Notes: a model not told the origin generated them from the sequence alone. A stretch of DNA of 64,000 bases from Pempheris klunzingeri (GCF_042242105.1 NC_092022.1:9110001-9174000), one strand, 5' to 3'. Shown: positions 26,296-40,045, numbered from the stretch's first letter. Made by a program: numbers and translations.

Positions 26296-26792
26296 ACATG
26301 GAAGGGAATAAATCCTTGTACTGCACAAAATATATATTCATTTTCTTCAGATGTTCTTCATCTTTTTATGCACTTCTTCTCGTGAATTACTAAATTATTT
26401 TACCTCCTCGGGGCCTCAAAACTGTTCAGATTATACATACATGCATGCATACATACACACACACACATAGTAACAGTGTGTCTGTTTTTGGAGCTGACAT
26501 ATTTAGTTTTTAGTTTAGATATGTATCAATTTGTTCATAATCAGGCCAAATTTTGATTGCACATGTAGGGATTAAACACAATTCTTTTAGAATTAGATAA
26601 CGTAAAGAAATGACTGATATGCATGGAAAAATACAAAAAGGAAAATGACAAACAGCAGTCGCTCGTTTGAGGGAATAAAACATGCCATGTTTGGTATTAG
26701 TACAGTAGATGGTATATAGGTTTCCTTCTTGCTCTTTCCTCATCTTCCTCTTCCTATTTTCACCCCCACATTTGTATGCATGAATGTATCCA

Positions 26793-26796
<4 letters not shown>

Positions 26797-26830
<34 letters not shown>

Positions 26831-26855
26831 CATATATATGTATGTGTGTATGTAT
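26797..26855. repeat. Compound (TG)n/(TA)n microsatellite
   Basis: TG array followed by TATACATATATATG and then a TATG/TGTA mix, about 59 bp in total. Confidence 0.93.
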
Positions 26856-29359
26856 CCAGTGAGGGTGGGGTTATAGTGACCTGCTCCACTTTTATTTTGA
26901 TTTATAAGGCTGGTGGAGAGCATCATCACAGAATCGCTTCATCTTCTCTCCTTTATTACACCACATTTGTTTTCATTTTACTCCCAAGGCCTGGCTGAAT
27001 ACATTACAGATTTCCCATGGGGCTGCGGGGCCAGCTCCTCCGCCACGGGAGACAATGAGATGACGGGGAGGGATTTCTGAGCATGCTTCATCATTAGAGG
27101 CATTAGCATTATTTTGACTTCAAAACATTATCACCAGATTATCATTATTCTCTGTATTAACAGGATAAGTAGACACATTTGTGGGAGCATCGGTCAAGCG
27201 TATTGGTCGTCATAACAAAAAGCAATAATTGCTCTAGCCAGTAAGTGATAATTAGAGACATTTAAGTGTCAGGTGTCAGAAAAGACTTTTCTAAAGAGCT
27301 ACATTGTTAAAAACCCACAATTTCAAATGGCAAAATAACAATAATGACTCTGTCTAACACCCTAACCTGAAATTTTTGCATTTTTCCAGCTGCAGAAAAA
27401 AATCTTCTCTCTTCTGTCCTCTTTACTTATGCAGCCTCTACCTCAGATCCCATTTTTGGCAATTTAGATTAGACGACCCCACCCCACCCCCCACCCTCAC
27501 ATCCCTCCATAGGGCCCAGCAGTCATTTGAGACATTTTTGATGCCTGAGGGTAAAGTGGGACACAAAATCTGATTCAGTCCTAGGAAGAAAACTAACAGT
27601 AGAACATTACGGTGGAGATAATATGGCAATTGCATACAGAGGTCAATGGCAGGTTAATGCACAATGTAATACATGATTGACTATAGGAGCCAGGGGGGAG
27701 GGGCCTTAAGGTCAAGGGGTGGTGTTGAGACTTGTTTTGGGTCAGTCTGGGAACAATATGGGGGAATTATGCTCATTTATCATGTTTGTCGTTTGACTTT
27801 GGCCCCCCAAAAGTCTGTACTATATTATAATTTGTTTCCAAAACATTTCATTCTCATTTCATTATCCATTTCTGAGTGTTTTCCAGCCATTTAATGTCTC
27901 TAGAATGTATGTCCAGCAATTGTCTCATGTCCTCAAAAGAATAATTTGCTAGCTCTTGAAGTTGTCAAACATGAGGCAGATATTGAGTTCATGCTAAAAA
28001 CAGTGCAGTCAACTATTAATACTTGCTGACACATCTTCATTTTACTTCACGTCAGCCATATTTTCCCTTTCTTTGGCTCCAATATGCAAGCAAATCAGTT
28101 TGCTATTGTTCATCTCCATCTTCCATCTACAAGCCATTCTTTGGTGACAATAGGAAAGGCACAAGGAGGCCATAAAAATGGGCAGATTGCCTTATTTTAA
28201 ACTCTCATTTCCCACAACTCCAACTTGTCACCACACCTGCTTTAACTTTCGCTTACAATCACACTGAACCATCGTTTTTTCCACCTCATTCACATGTTCA
28301 ACATTCACATCCAGCAGTGAAACTGATAGCATCTACATCATTTCAAGGACATACAATAGCACCCAGTAGCCCAGCCTTGTTACATGAATACGTAGAGGGA
28401 AGGTTTCCAGCAACATTATTCCATGATTGAATTCCCAAGGACAAGAGGGGGAAAAAAAGAAAAAATAGGAAATGGAAGGGGAGGGGAGAGAGCAAAAGCA
28501 AGGTGTTTCTAAGGTATGGTGTGGAGAGAATGCCACTTGAAATATACAAAAACAACAACACAAAAAACAAAAACCCACCAAATTATGAAAATATCATAAC
28601 CTTGTTTATGCATATATGTGTCATGAGCACAGATGTACATGCAAATACATGAACAGACAACCTTGCAAGTGTCAGATTGTGTGTGAAAGTAACAGATATT
28701 AGATCTCAAAAACCTCATGGCTAAGGTCCCATTGGCTACTGAGCTCGCCATAAGCAATGCAGTTGGACATGTAAATTGCATGGCCTTTCCACTCCTGGGG
28801 GTAAAATTACTCCTCCCTGCTCACTGCACCCTGTATAATAACCCTCTGGATTCTCTCTGTTTGAGAGTTTGGGGGATAGCTGTCAATCAAATCAAAGCCA
28901 GGCAGAATACATTTACATAGTTACACTACATTGCAACATCTGAGAGACGCCGAAAAGATATATTTCACACAAAAAAAGACCAGATTTTGACCAAAACAAT
29001 ACATGATTAGATCATATTTTATCATTTTGACTCGCACATAACCACACAGTAATACTGAATCATGTCTTTTTATAGGAAGTGTTTTCCATTCAGTTATAAT
29101 CAGGTTTTGTTAAAGAATTTATGTGACTTCAGTAATAATGTACAGATTGGTAGGAGATTAAAAAGCAGACCCAGACTGTTGAGTTTTTTAAGTGGAGACA
29201 CCCACCCAGGGGTTATGGATGGTACTGCACCACTCATAAGCAACCTAAACACACATTATGGGTCAAGTGAGTCTAAATAATGGCCCCAGTGACAGTCACA
29301 TGAATATATTTAATAGTTTGAGCTCAACACTAAACTATATATTGAGATCACTGCAAATT

Positions 29360-29530
29360 TCAGAATGTAATTTAGTACATTTTCTCAAGTGCTGTCAAGT
29401 AAATTTTGAGGCAAGTGTAGTTTACTTAAATTGTCCCATCTTTCATACTTGTGCAACGGTACATTTCAGAGGAAATGATTTTACATTTTACTGAATTTTT
29501 TAGTTACTTTACTGATAAAATTACAGACAA
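29360..29530 (+). repeat. Dispersed teleost repeat, family B (second copy)
   Basis: TTAGTACATTTTCTCAAGTG, then CTGTCAAGTAAATTTTGAGG, GTAGTTTACTTAAATT and ACATTTCAGAGGAAA correspond in order to the family B copy at 17,475. This copy is longer on the 3' side and more diverged. Confidence 0.7.
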
Positions 29531-30904
29531 AGCACGTGAACAGTTTATAAAGTACGATACGCCGTTTAAAGATTAAATTGTCCAAAGTATATAGAATAGT
29601 TTGAATTCCATTTTCCATTATTAAAGTGTTTTTAGGGGGACTTTTTCCTTATCTGAATCGAGGGTCTAAGAATGGAGGTTGTCTTAAACTCTACAGACTG
29701 TAAAGCTCCTTAGAGTGAATGGTGATTTGTGGCGCTATAAATGAAAATAGTTTGGCTTTAAACTTGTTACTTTTTGACCAACTACAAAATTAGAATACTA
29801 CACACAGTAATTTCACTGATTGGTATAGTTTGGATGGAAATTTTGTTAATTAACCACAGCTTTTCAGAAAGACTGATTAATGAGAAAAACCAGTGTTCAC
29901 TTACAGTTACAGATGCTGACATAACAGAGGGTGGCCAGGATGCAGGGAGACTGTTTTCCTATGGAGAGTAAAAAAAGAAAAACAGAAACAAGACGAAGGG
30001 AAAAGACTGTCTATGAAACTGTTTAACCCCCAAGAACAACAACTTAAACCTTCAAGAGCTCATTAATAAGGAAGGTGTGAACAGCTTATAAAATCTTCCC
30101 TCTCTTTAATTTACCCCGCTTTAAACTGGTAAAACTTTGGTTTTACAAGTTTCGGTTTTATCTTAATGGCAGGAAGTAAAAAGAAAATATGAGAACAAGC
30201 AGCAGGCAAATAAACACCACAGTTAAACTGCTCGTCTCTGATCTGACTCAGTTTGGCACACGTGACTTGTTAAAATTCACATTGAATGTGAGCATACAAT
30301 GTATTTTTGCAACACAGTTAAGACGCTGACGGTGAGAGTGACTAAACCAGCTTCCATTGAACAGCTAACATGTAGCTCCTGATTTAGCCAATAGATGGCA
30401 ATACAGGGTCAGACTGAGAACGCTCCATACACTGAATGCATAACATTCATTGGGGGCATTTGATTGTTACATAATATATTATTACGTATATTATTTCATA
30501 CCTGAATTGTCTCCCTAAACCTTCAAAGGTGGAGCAGCAGTCACACTATTGTCACACTAGGTATGAATGTGTGCAATGTTTAAGCCATCCAGAGAGTTTT
30601 CAAGACTAAATATATTCTGGTTTTATAATAAGCCAAAACAAAACACAAATCACTATTTTGGCAACAAAAACACCTTTCAGAAATACAAGCTACAGCATAC
30701 ACAAACACACTTCGTTAAAAGCAGCCGACTGGGAAAGGTGTGTCGGCTGTCACATCATTAAAAAAGCTGAGGAGGTGCAGAGGTGGGGATGTAAGTCTAC
30801 AGGCACAAGGACCCAGCGTCCTCTGACTGGGCTGCTCAGATTGTAGGTTGTGTACTGAGATATTTGTCCAAACAGGAGTGCATACTTGTGTGCAAGAGGT
30901 TAAC

Positions 30905-31876
30905 ATGGAGAAGCACTGGTCGACAGTTTGTGCACTGATTTTAGCACTTGGTGTATTTGTGCACATAGCTTTTGCTGCAGGACCTGGTGGCAAATTATCA
31001 GGTACGTTTGCTTTGACCCAGATATGTGCTGAGTTTATAATCTACCAATGTAGTGTTTACTGCTGAAAAATGTGCATGTTTGTCTGTTTCATTCCACGAG
31101 CTGGTTGTTTGGCAACCAGACATCTTCATTAATGTTACCCCGGCTGATCTTTTTCCTTTTCTGCTTCACTGCCTCCAAAACCAGGCCACTGCCCACGTCT
31201 CCTTAATGTTGTCCCATCACATAAGGGGTGTGTGTGTGATGAAGACTGTCCTGCAGACCACAAATGCTGTGTCTTTGACTGTGGAGCTGTCTGTGTCCCT
31301 CCTGCTTTCAGTACGAGCCACAATGTTGTACTTTCTTTCTCAAGTGGGCGCCTGTTAGATCTCTGGTTAATTCTTCTGGGTGACTGACCTGACGTGGATG
31401 GACAGTCCATGGGGCAACAGAGAGTCCCTTCCAATCAAAAAGCCATGTTTTTAAATTTCTAGTTTAGTCCTTTGTATATATTAATTTCTCTTGTCCCTTC
31501 AGCCAAGCCAGGAGTGTGTCCTCGCAGACGCTGGGGTGTAGGGCTGTGTGCTGAATTTTGCTCTAATGACAGTGACTGCCCCAACAATGAGAAGTGCTGC
31601 CACAACGGGTGTGGACATCAGTGCATTGCACCGTACACAGGTTAGATATAAACAAAGTGGCAACATTCCCCCCAAAATACCCCTCAAGCAGTGTTTGTGT
31701 GATCACAGTAACGTGAGTATGTGTTTGTCTTTGGTGCAACAGTGAAGCCGGGTCGCTGTCCTCTGCCTCAGGGAACCCCCATGTGTGCCGAGTACTGCTA
31801 TCACGACGGTCAGTGTCCAGGAGAGCAAAAGTGCTGCAAGACGACGTGCGGCCATGCCTGCAGCGAGCCCTGCTGA
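30905..31876 (+). CDS. wfdc2: Secreted three-WAP-domain protein (WFDC2-like)
   Basis: Four exons at 30,905-31,001, 31,185-31,310, 31,503-31,640 and 31,743-31,876, all GT-AG and all phase 1, encode 164 residues. The ATG at 30,905 starts a hydrophobic signal peptide (MEKHWSTVCALILALGVFVH onward, about residues 1-25). Each later exon encodes one WAP four-disulfide-core domain (about residues 33-74, 75-120, 121-164), each with the eight cysteines and the KCC motif; domain 3 ends in an extra EPC cysteine. WAP proteins are small secreted protease inhibitors, antimicrobials or epithelial defence factors. No inhibitory loop can be assigned here. The neighbouring pigt gene matches the human PIGT-WFDC2 adjacency, which favours wfdc2. 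Mammalian WFDC2 has two WAP domains, so the exact orthologue name is less certain than the family. Confidence 0.9.
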
Positions 31877-32220
31877 TTGGACAGCCAGCCGTTCGGTTTC
31901 TTTCTGACAACAACACGGAAAATGCGTTCAGTTTTCCTGCCTTTTCAACTCCGTACTAGCAAACTTTGGTACAACATTTGAGTATTGCTTTGCAAATGCA
32001 AGTTTGATTAGGAAAATGTTTGTTGGGTGACATTCAGTCTTCAAATACGTTTGTATTTTAACTTCATGAGTTTATAACATAAGTAATCTTACTTTAGAGT
32101 CAATCACTTTTGGCCAAGTAACAGTATCCGTGTAGTAGCAGCAATACACTTTTAGTATATTCTAGTAAATTGCTTGTAGAGTTTAAGAGCAGTGTGGATT
32201 TTTTTCTTGGTATTTCAACA

Positions 32221-32226
32221 AATAAA
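32221..32226 (+). terminator. Polyadenylation signal AATAAA of the WAP gene
   Basis: The first AATAAA downstream of the WAP stop codon, 345 bases after it, preceded by a T-rich stretch and followed by a GT-containing stretch. It implies a 3' UTR of about 0.36 kb. Confidence 0.7.
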
Positions 32227-34237
32227 GATAATTCCAGAAATTAGAAATGTGTATTTATCACCTGGCTGCTTAAATGTCTGAGGTTTCAACCTTCTCTTTT
32301 ATGGGCTTTTTAGGAGAGAGCTTGGCTGAAAAAACAAATGATGAAATATGCCAAGAATGGAACGTCCTTACTGGCAGAAAACAAGACTATTTAAAGAGGT
32401 GGCCAAGAACGTCTGCTGCCCGAAGGTTTCAACGCTGTTGCACCACAACCTCACGAGTCCTTAAATACAGCTCAAATAGCTTTTTTTCTATAAACAGCTA
32501 CATTTAATTTCCAAAAGCGTGACTAAAAAGAATACCCGTCTAGCTAATCGCAAACATGTGTGCAACAATAAGTGAGGGCTATGTCGCTGAGAGCTGACAC
32601 TTATCACTGAAGAAATGAATCCTTGGAAAAGCGAAGGCTGAGCCAGAAGTTATGTTCTCTGGCTGTGTGTCTACTTGCTTGGAGAGATAACATAGTAAGA
32701 AGCAGACCAGTTATGAACATCACGTATGTGGAATGCTGCTTTTTCCTTTGTTTTTCTTCCACACTGTTGCCAAACGTGCAGGGGTGAGAATCGCTGACCG
32801 GCCAAACACAGAGACGTCTGTGTTTGTTCTCTCCGAGTCTGCCAGAAGTGGGGCCAAGTTTGTTTACACAAAAATGTGGGCACCCAGCAGGAAGTAATAC
32901 AGCTCCAGCTCTGGTGCCGTTTAGAGCGGCGGACCTTCTTTCACAGCTAGTAATTTGAATAAAATGAAAAAGAGATGTTTATCGGTTTATTGAAAAGGCA
33001 ATAAGGAACATAGAAGTTTTGCCACACACAGTGCCGCTTCAAACATTCACATTCTGTGCACTTTTTCACAGCAAGTGAAACAGAATGGATTTCTAGGCAG
33101 ATGAGCAAAACATGTTGTTGTTCTTGGTAAATAGTAAAAAAAAAACAAAAAAAAACAAATGCATAGTATTACTTCATGGTAGGGTAAAGTAATTTCCATA
33201 ATGACAGACTTTTATTCCCCATAAGACATGCTGAAACTGCATTGAACTTATGAGTGAACCTTTTAACAACCCAACAAACTACAGGCAATTTATTATGAAG
33301 AGACCCGCAGCCAATCGCATTTAACAATAAAGCATGCAAATGTTTGGTAAGAGGGAAGTGGTTCCTGACAAGTATGTAATGTTATTGCTCAGGGACAAGT
33401 CCGACCTATAAACAGAACAAAAAAAAAAAGAAGAATTAATTAAAAAAATATGGTTTTGGTAAGTTTCTCTGGGCATGTGTTATTTCCTCATGTATTAGAA
33501 TTACTATAAACACATATAAGGTAATACAAATACCTTAGGTGCTATTAAATAAAGACAGCATGCTCTTGGATGATTCATACACATTGATGCGGTGTTCATT
33601 TGTCACTGCAGATAGGAAACTCATTATTTTGGATCAACTTGATATTCTGCCGTAAATGAGGTTAGTGTGACATTCTTGCTTAAAAGGTCTTCTATCTGAT
33701 CTTTCCCAGCAGGGAGATAGCAATCAGCAGGTCCGGATGAAGTATCAGAACAAAAGCGATCGTCCATTTTGTATCTAAGGCTTTATAATGCTGTGTAAGG
33801 CCATCAGTATCATATTGGTGGAAACATAATTCTACCACAGTTTCATCACAGCAACAAAATGCCTCAGAGACATTGTGGCTACATTAAGATGTAGTGAAGT
33901 TATGACTTCAAACATCCACAAAACAAAGACAATCACACCAAAACACTCTGATGCTGTTACCTTTGCAGCATTAATAAATAATTACAGAGCTCTCAGTGTC
34001 CATCCATGTAGACAGATATCTACATTTTCTTGTTCTTAGTCAGCAGGAAAATATTCAAGTTCAAAAGAATTTGTCCTCTTCCATCTGAAAACAAAACCTT
34101 CAAGTTGCCCGTTTTAAAAAACATTCATACCAGTGCTTGACTCAGTTCTTCCCTGAATATCACATGTTTAGCAGTAGTTTCACCAAAAGGAAAGCTTCCT
34201 TTCTAAAAGTAGAGCCAGTTGGCATTCGTGTCTGGCC
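32227..34237. other. Tail-to-tail interval between the WAP gene and pigt
   Basis: No coding exon recognised. The right part must contain the pigt 3' UTR, because pigt ends at 34,238 on the minus strand. Short A-rich runs occur near 33,135-33,160 and 33,418-33,450. The plus-strand frame at 32.27-32.5 kb has no family motif. Confidence 0.6.
33289..33294 (-). terminator. pigt: Candidate pigt polyadenylation signal
   Basis: TTTATT on the plus strand is AATAAA for the minus-strand gene, about 0.95 kb past the pigt stop. It is the nearest canonical hexamer I found. Others lie at 33,211-33,216 and 32,986-32,991. Which is used cannot be decided from sequence. Confidence 0.4.
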
Positions 34238-37200
34238 TCAGAGTGGCGGCACGCCCCTCATTTTGCGGATGATATTGGCTATCCGCTTGGCCAATCCTGG
34301 GCTGGGCTCTTCTATCTGGAAACTCCGGGTCAGCAGGTTGTAGAGGGAGCCGTAGCCCACGGCCACCACGGTGCAGGTCAGGCAGATGACATTGTAAGGC
34401 ATGCTGAAGTCTGGAGTCGGCAGGTTGACCAGCAGAGGCTCTGTGTAGACGCGCACAAAGTAGCTGGACTCCTCTTTAGAAGGAAAACTGGGGGTAGAGG
34501 GGAAATTTGATCTTTTGACTTTCCAGACAAATGTGTTTCTCAAGCAACAACAGGCATCTTGCTCAGGAAAGGAACAGGTCTATACTTACAAGCTGCTGAA
34601 AAGTGGGCGTTCCTGAGTGATGTTTGTATCCATGGCGACAATGCTCGGTACAAGAGAGCTGATCACTGACGACCTAAATGTTGAAGAAATAAGATTTTAG
34701 CCATTTTGAAAAGTCAGAAACAAAATTAAAAATCCAAACAATAAATACAAAAACGACCAAAACAAAACTTTTCACAGATTTTACACCCCTAAAAAAAAAA
34801 TCACCTACAACTTTTGAAGGGACATGAGAAGCAACATGTGTGCTTCTTATTTTTTTCAGAGAAAATAATTGCATACCCGACATAGAAGCCGTGGTTGGGA
34901 TCGGGGGTGTATTCAGTCCACTTGAGCAGAGCCCTCTCAAACTGTACTGTGACCTCAGTGACGGAGTTGGGAGGAAGCTGGACCAGCATCTCCAGCAGGT
35001 GAGGCCTCACGCGGTCCTTAGACGGCTGGTAGTGGATGTAGCCTGGTGGATGAAGAAAAACCTTCTCACTGATACACCATTTAATGTTTACCCATAGCCA
35101 TTTGTAGTTTTACCAAGTTATACATACATATGATATCATGTGACAACACCTATAATATCATGTTTGAGCAAACAACAAGCACTAAGACTAGTAGCCAGGC
35201 CAAAAAAAAGCATCCTCTACTATGGGTTTCAGGACAGAAAAAATGACTCATGTCCTCCTCCTTCTGGTGAAAAGGAGCATCTGCCTGAAATTATATGAAA
35301 CAATGATTCCTGTGAGGAAACTGGGAGCATACAGATCTGTATGTGTAACTGACTCTAGTGTAATCATTACACCTATCTGTGTAATCTCTGTAGAGGTCTT
35401 TTTTTTTTTTTTTTTTTTTAAATCAAAAACCCTAGAAAAGTATGGAATATCATAAATATTAAAAATGTTCACTACATTTACACAGAACTGTTACATTGTC
35501 TAATTCACTAATACTCTTTGCATGCAGCTGTCATTGGCTTGTTCCAGTATTTTAGTACCTTCGTAGTTATTAATTTCAGACCCTGGTTACAATTTTGTGC
35601 ACACATCCCTCACACATTCTTAAGCGACTCACTGGGCTTGTTGTCCTTTCCCTTGCTGGTGACGGTGAGGGTGTGGATGTAGAGACGAAGGTACCAGGGC
35701 ACTGAGTCCAGCAGCAGCACAGGGAAAGCCCTGTAGGGGTGGTTGTTGTACATGAGTGTGTGAATCTCTCCTGTCTGCAGCCCGTAACCAGCCACATAGC
35801 GTTCGGCATGGAGCAGAGGCCGCAGCATGTCACCTGCAGGCGGGGAGTATGAGACATGGACGTTCAGTGGTTGACCATGTGGGAACGATCGCAGTTGTGG
35901 AGCTGGAGAAAATTCTGTATGACTGTACTGCATTTGCAAATCAGGCTTTGTTAAAAATGTCTCTTAACGAGAAAAGTGTCTCAGTATGAGTGCAGATCCC
36001 TGCACTGAGTGCCTGCCGCAGTTGGATTATACGACGTCTGCTACACCTGAACCAAGTGACGTATTTTGTATAACTTTAGTGGATCATAACATAATGGGTC
36101 TGGAATTTATCTGCAGATGCTTTTTGGTCTTTGAGCCACGACAGAGGCAAGAACGTGGCCTGCAACAGACTAGGTAAGGGTTGTGTTTAGCCAACCTTAA
36201 GAGGACTGAGGAGTCATTGTAAATTCCAGCAACTACAAGAGGTCATTCAGCATACGGGCATAAATGTGGTGTAAATTAGCAACAGCATACACAAACACAC
36301 ACAAGACCAAAAGCTTCACCTCATGTTTTACAAATCAACAGCTGATTATTGTTGTCTGCTCTTTTTGTATTGGCCTATGGGAATGTTGCTTTGGTACAAA
36401 ACACTACAATCTTGGACACTATTAATGTTTTGTTTCTTCAGATGCTGTTTGGTGAGGACTTTCTGTCCCAGAACAGAGAACAGGTTGCAAAGGAACAGAA
36501 CGCATATTCATTGCCCAAAAAACTAACAAACTGTCGAATACTGTGAAAGGGCACGTAAACTTATGTTTAGGAGGCAAACACAGACAGACACAGACATCAA
36601 GAGCAGAAGTATGTACGACCTCCTACACAATGCTGTGTGTCATGCTCTGTTGTTCTCACTCACCCTCGCTGGATTTCCAGCGGATCAGCAGGTTGAGGGA
36701 GCGCGGGTTGCCAAAGGTGATTTGTTGGGTCAGATCGTAGACTGAGAAGGTTCGTCTGTCGCCCAGCACCACTGCCTGGCTCAGCAGAGGGGTGGCCGGG
36801 CTCAGCTCAAACTGCTCCCCCTGCAAAATGACATCAAGTCTCTCTTAGCCAAAATTGTCGCACATCTCCATACATACTAACTAACCATTTGGAGTGGGTG
36901 ATAACACATTAAGTGGGAATCAAACCTCAGGATTGTCTGTGACGTCGATGTAGATTTTACTGGAGGAGGCCAGTGGACAAGCTTCTGTCAGGGTCCGAGA
37001 GAACATCTTAAACAGAGACCACTCTGAGGGAACAAACAGAGAGACGTCACCGTGTTTTTTTCTACAACCTCAGAGACTCTAAACACAAATATGGGATGAA
37101 TGCAGGAAGATTTGTGCTTTTACTCACCTCGTTTTCCCTGTGCAGAGGTGTGCAGATCAAAAACCACATTCAGCGTCTGTCTCAGCTCCCACGATGTGGC

Positions 37201-39388
37201 TTTGCACTGCCAGTCCTGACACACAGGTCTAATGTGCACTGCCTGGGAATGAAAACTGCTGTGGAAGAGTTTTTCCGACTTTAACAGGACAGCGAGACCA
37301 GCCTGCAAGTGCAACAGAAGAAGAGTTAACTGCATTCACCGACATTTCAAAACTGCAAGTGACTTTGAAAGTATGATCTTGGAATTTTTGCCCTTAAACT
37401 GTTCAAGACATAAGATCATGGATGTCTGTATGGGCATCATATAATGGAGCACAAATTACATTTTTAGATAGACCTAAATAAATAAATAAACACACGTGCG
37501 CGCATAGACATTCACCTTGGATCCACATGGCAAGAGTTTCTTCCAGGGTGTCAAATTCTCAGTGCAAACAATCTCTCGTGGGAGGGTGGCATAGCGGAGG
37601 AAGCGGTGGTCCGTCACTTCAAGTTCAACACAAAAAACAAAATCAGTCTATATGTAATGCAATGCATCTTGGACAGTATTTCAACAGGCTCGTCTCTAGA
37701 GAGCTTTACAAAATGCAATGGGCGATTAAAGAGGCGTCTCTGTACCGTTGCCTATACCCAGCGGTTTGAAGGACGCGCTGGGCTGAACAGTGTTGGTGGA
37801 GTCAATGAAGTTCAGTGAAGCGCAGAAGATCCCAGACAAAACATTCGTCAGCTCCTTCCATGTGCCATCCACACTAACGAAATTACAGGAAAATGTTGAA
37901 GTGATTGACAAAGCGCACACTACACAGTTAAGCAAGTAACGTGAGCAGTAAAGTACGAGAAACTGTGCTGAAAATTTATTTCTGGGAGATTTCCCTCTAG
38001 GAATTTCTCTGCACCGTGTGCAATGTAGACAGAGCATTTGTCTTTATATGATGATGCACAATGATGAGTCTAGAAAGGCTTTGATCATTCAGCAGGACTA
38101 AACCTGATGTTCACCACTGAACAGATTTACAGAGTGATGTCGACACTATTAATGTCTGGCCGGTAATCTAAAGGATTAGGCAAAATAGTGTCTGTTTTAA
38201 AATAAATTTAAAAGTCCGCCTGTGATGTTCTGCAGCCACCAGAGGGCCGTACTCACTCTGTCACAGAGTCCTGGAACCAGACCCACAGCTCAGCCCCAGG
38301 AGGGGACGGCTGGAAGGGCTGCCCCCACTGCATGGTCCTCCAGTATCCCTGCGTGAAGGAGATATGCAGCTCTCGCACTGAGAACTTGGAGATGACTTGG
38401 CCCAGAGATTTGGGAAAAAGCCGGTAGTGGGACACTGAAAAACACAATATAACATTACACCGTTTAGGATTAAGCTGATCAAAAGCATTGCCTCTTGATG
38501 TGTATATGAATGAACAGTGGAAAAACTAAGTACTTATAGGATTTATGGGATGTGTATCCCAAGCCTGTTAAATATTTTGTCTGTTTACCAGTGCTAGACT
38601 AGTGTGAGGCTACTGCTGTGGTTAGAAAGTCTGAATAAATGAAACGTAGTTCTATATTGTAACTTTCTACAGGAACAGATGTAAAGAACGAGGCGCCTGC
38701 AAGTAAAAATTTTACACTTTAAGACCCTTTTAATGTCAGTAAGAATAGAAAATAAAGGCAAAAGGGGATCTAACTGCTGTAATCTGTTCACTGATGTAAT
38801 TTCTTATCAGATTACCAGGTTACTCATCAGAAACCTGGACACTGAATTTAAACCACCTTTCTACCCATCTACAGCCGTAAATGTAGATACTTTCAGCATT
38901 ATTGTAGGCATGTTATGGCTTCTAAACACTCTGAAGTGAGCACAATCGTGTGATGAGTGTGTGGGTTTCTAGATGTATCATATTACCTTATCAGCCATTA
39001 ACACGAAGCTAACAGTTAGTTTACCTTTGTTTCCTCTCATGAAATCCGTCTCCCACAGGGTGCGGAACTGGAAGCTGGCATAAATGTCTCCCGAGTGCAG
39101 CGGCCTGATGACCAGTTCCTCCTGAAAATCGTCTTTGTGCTGTGGTACCGGGGAGGGGAGCTCTGTTTCAGGGGCAGCATCACCCGGAGTCGCTTCCCAC
39201 CGCCTCTCCTCCACCGCGGGCTGCTCGGCCGTTTCTTCCGCTGTTTCACTGGCTGTTCGTGGATTATCCACCTCGGTGACATGCTGGTCACCGGGTGGTG
39301 TCGTTTCTTGGCTGTCTGCGAGGATAAACACTGACAAACAACAAAGAATAAGCAGCACAGACGAGTGGCTGCACCTGCGAGCAGCCAT
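34238..39388 (-). CDS. pigt: GPI transamidase component PIG-T (complete, 11 exons)
   Basis: Subunit of the ER GPI-transamidase complex (with PIGK, GPAA1, PIGS, PIGU) that joins GPI anchors to proteins. Exons in transcript order: 39,025-39,388; 38,257-38,434; 37,758-37,873; 37,516-37,616; 37,128-37,302; 36,926-37,023; 36,664-36,820; 35,633-35,833; 34,877-35,042; 34,590-34,673; 34,238-34,487. All are GT-AG and frame-consistent, giving 629 residues (human 578). I chose the ATG at 39,388, with AAA before it, over an upstream in-frame GTG. Signal peptide about 1-24; acidic, Pro-rich extension about 26-88; the PIG-T core then follows from [13 protein letters not shown] places Cys237 at the position of human Cys182, which is disulfide-linked to PIGK. 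NLT and NIT are possible glycosylation sites. A membrane helix at about 578-599 ([16 protein letters not shown]) precedes a basic lumenal/cytosolic tail ending RGVPPL. The match to human is clear throughout. Confidence 0.96.
35399..35419. repeat. Poly-T run of 21 bases in a pigt intron
   Basis: Lies in the intron between pigt exons 8 and 9. On the minus (transcribed) strand it is a poly-A run, so it is not part of a splice-acceptor tract. Confidence 0.9.
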
Positions 39389-40045
39389 TTTTCTCCTACG
39401 GCGGTGGTTCACTTCCGCGTTGGTGCGTCATAGGTGGAACCAGCCAATGGGCTGCCTCCGTATGGATTCCTGTGGCACTATGAACCTGCTTTGTTATAAT
39501 CCAAACGTTTCCATTTTTATGGTATTTCCTGTGTAAAATGCTAACATAGAAGCACAATCTGCTTTGTTTTGGGCAAATGTTGTAAAAATAATCGTATTTT
39601 AATTCATTTTGAAAGTATTTTTAATTGCATGTAGGTCTCAATGATGCTTTCATGCATTTCTTATATTTTAAGATTTGGGGTTTTGTGCAATAAAGGCACA
39701 ATACAACACATAATGAACAGAGAAATATCCCCGATCAATGCACCTTTAATTCAATTCAGAATATATATCTAACAGTAAATCAAATGTTGACCAATGCCAT
39801 GTGTCATTTGATGCATTTAACTGGTGTCATACACATTCTCAATTAATTTCAGCCATTACGACCCTTGCTTGAATTAATCAGGCATTTCATAGCGTTACTT
39901 GGGCTGCTTAACCTTGTAATAAAGCTTATAGACCCTAAATAAACGATGCGAGGGGGGAGAGAGGACACGATCGTGTGTTGGTGCGGTGCCAAAAAGCATA
40001 AAAATACGTAAATATTCAGCATAAGCTCCAATTAATATATAGGCC

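Larger units (their letters stand above)
21954..30904. other. Intergenic DNA with simple and dispersed repeats
   Basis: No exon recognised. The 134-codon minus-strand frame at 25.18-25.59 kb is Pro/Leu/Ser-rich only because it lies on the pyrimidine strand of a purine tract. Repeats within are listed separately. Bases 24,840-24,960 and 27,060-27,300 are non-repetitive, rich in ATTA-type words, and are candidates for conserved noncoding DNA on appearance alone. Confidence 0.55.

Noticed and set aside
39135..39536. 133-codon plus-strand open frame over pigt exon 1
   Set aside because: Antisense shadow of the pigt first exon and promoter.
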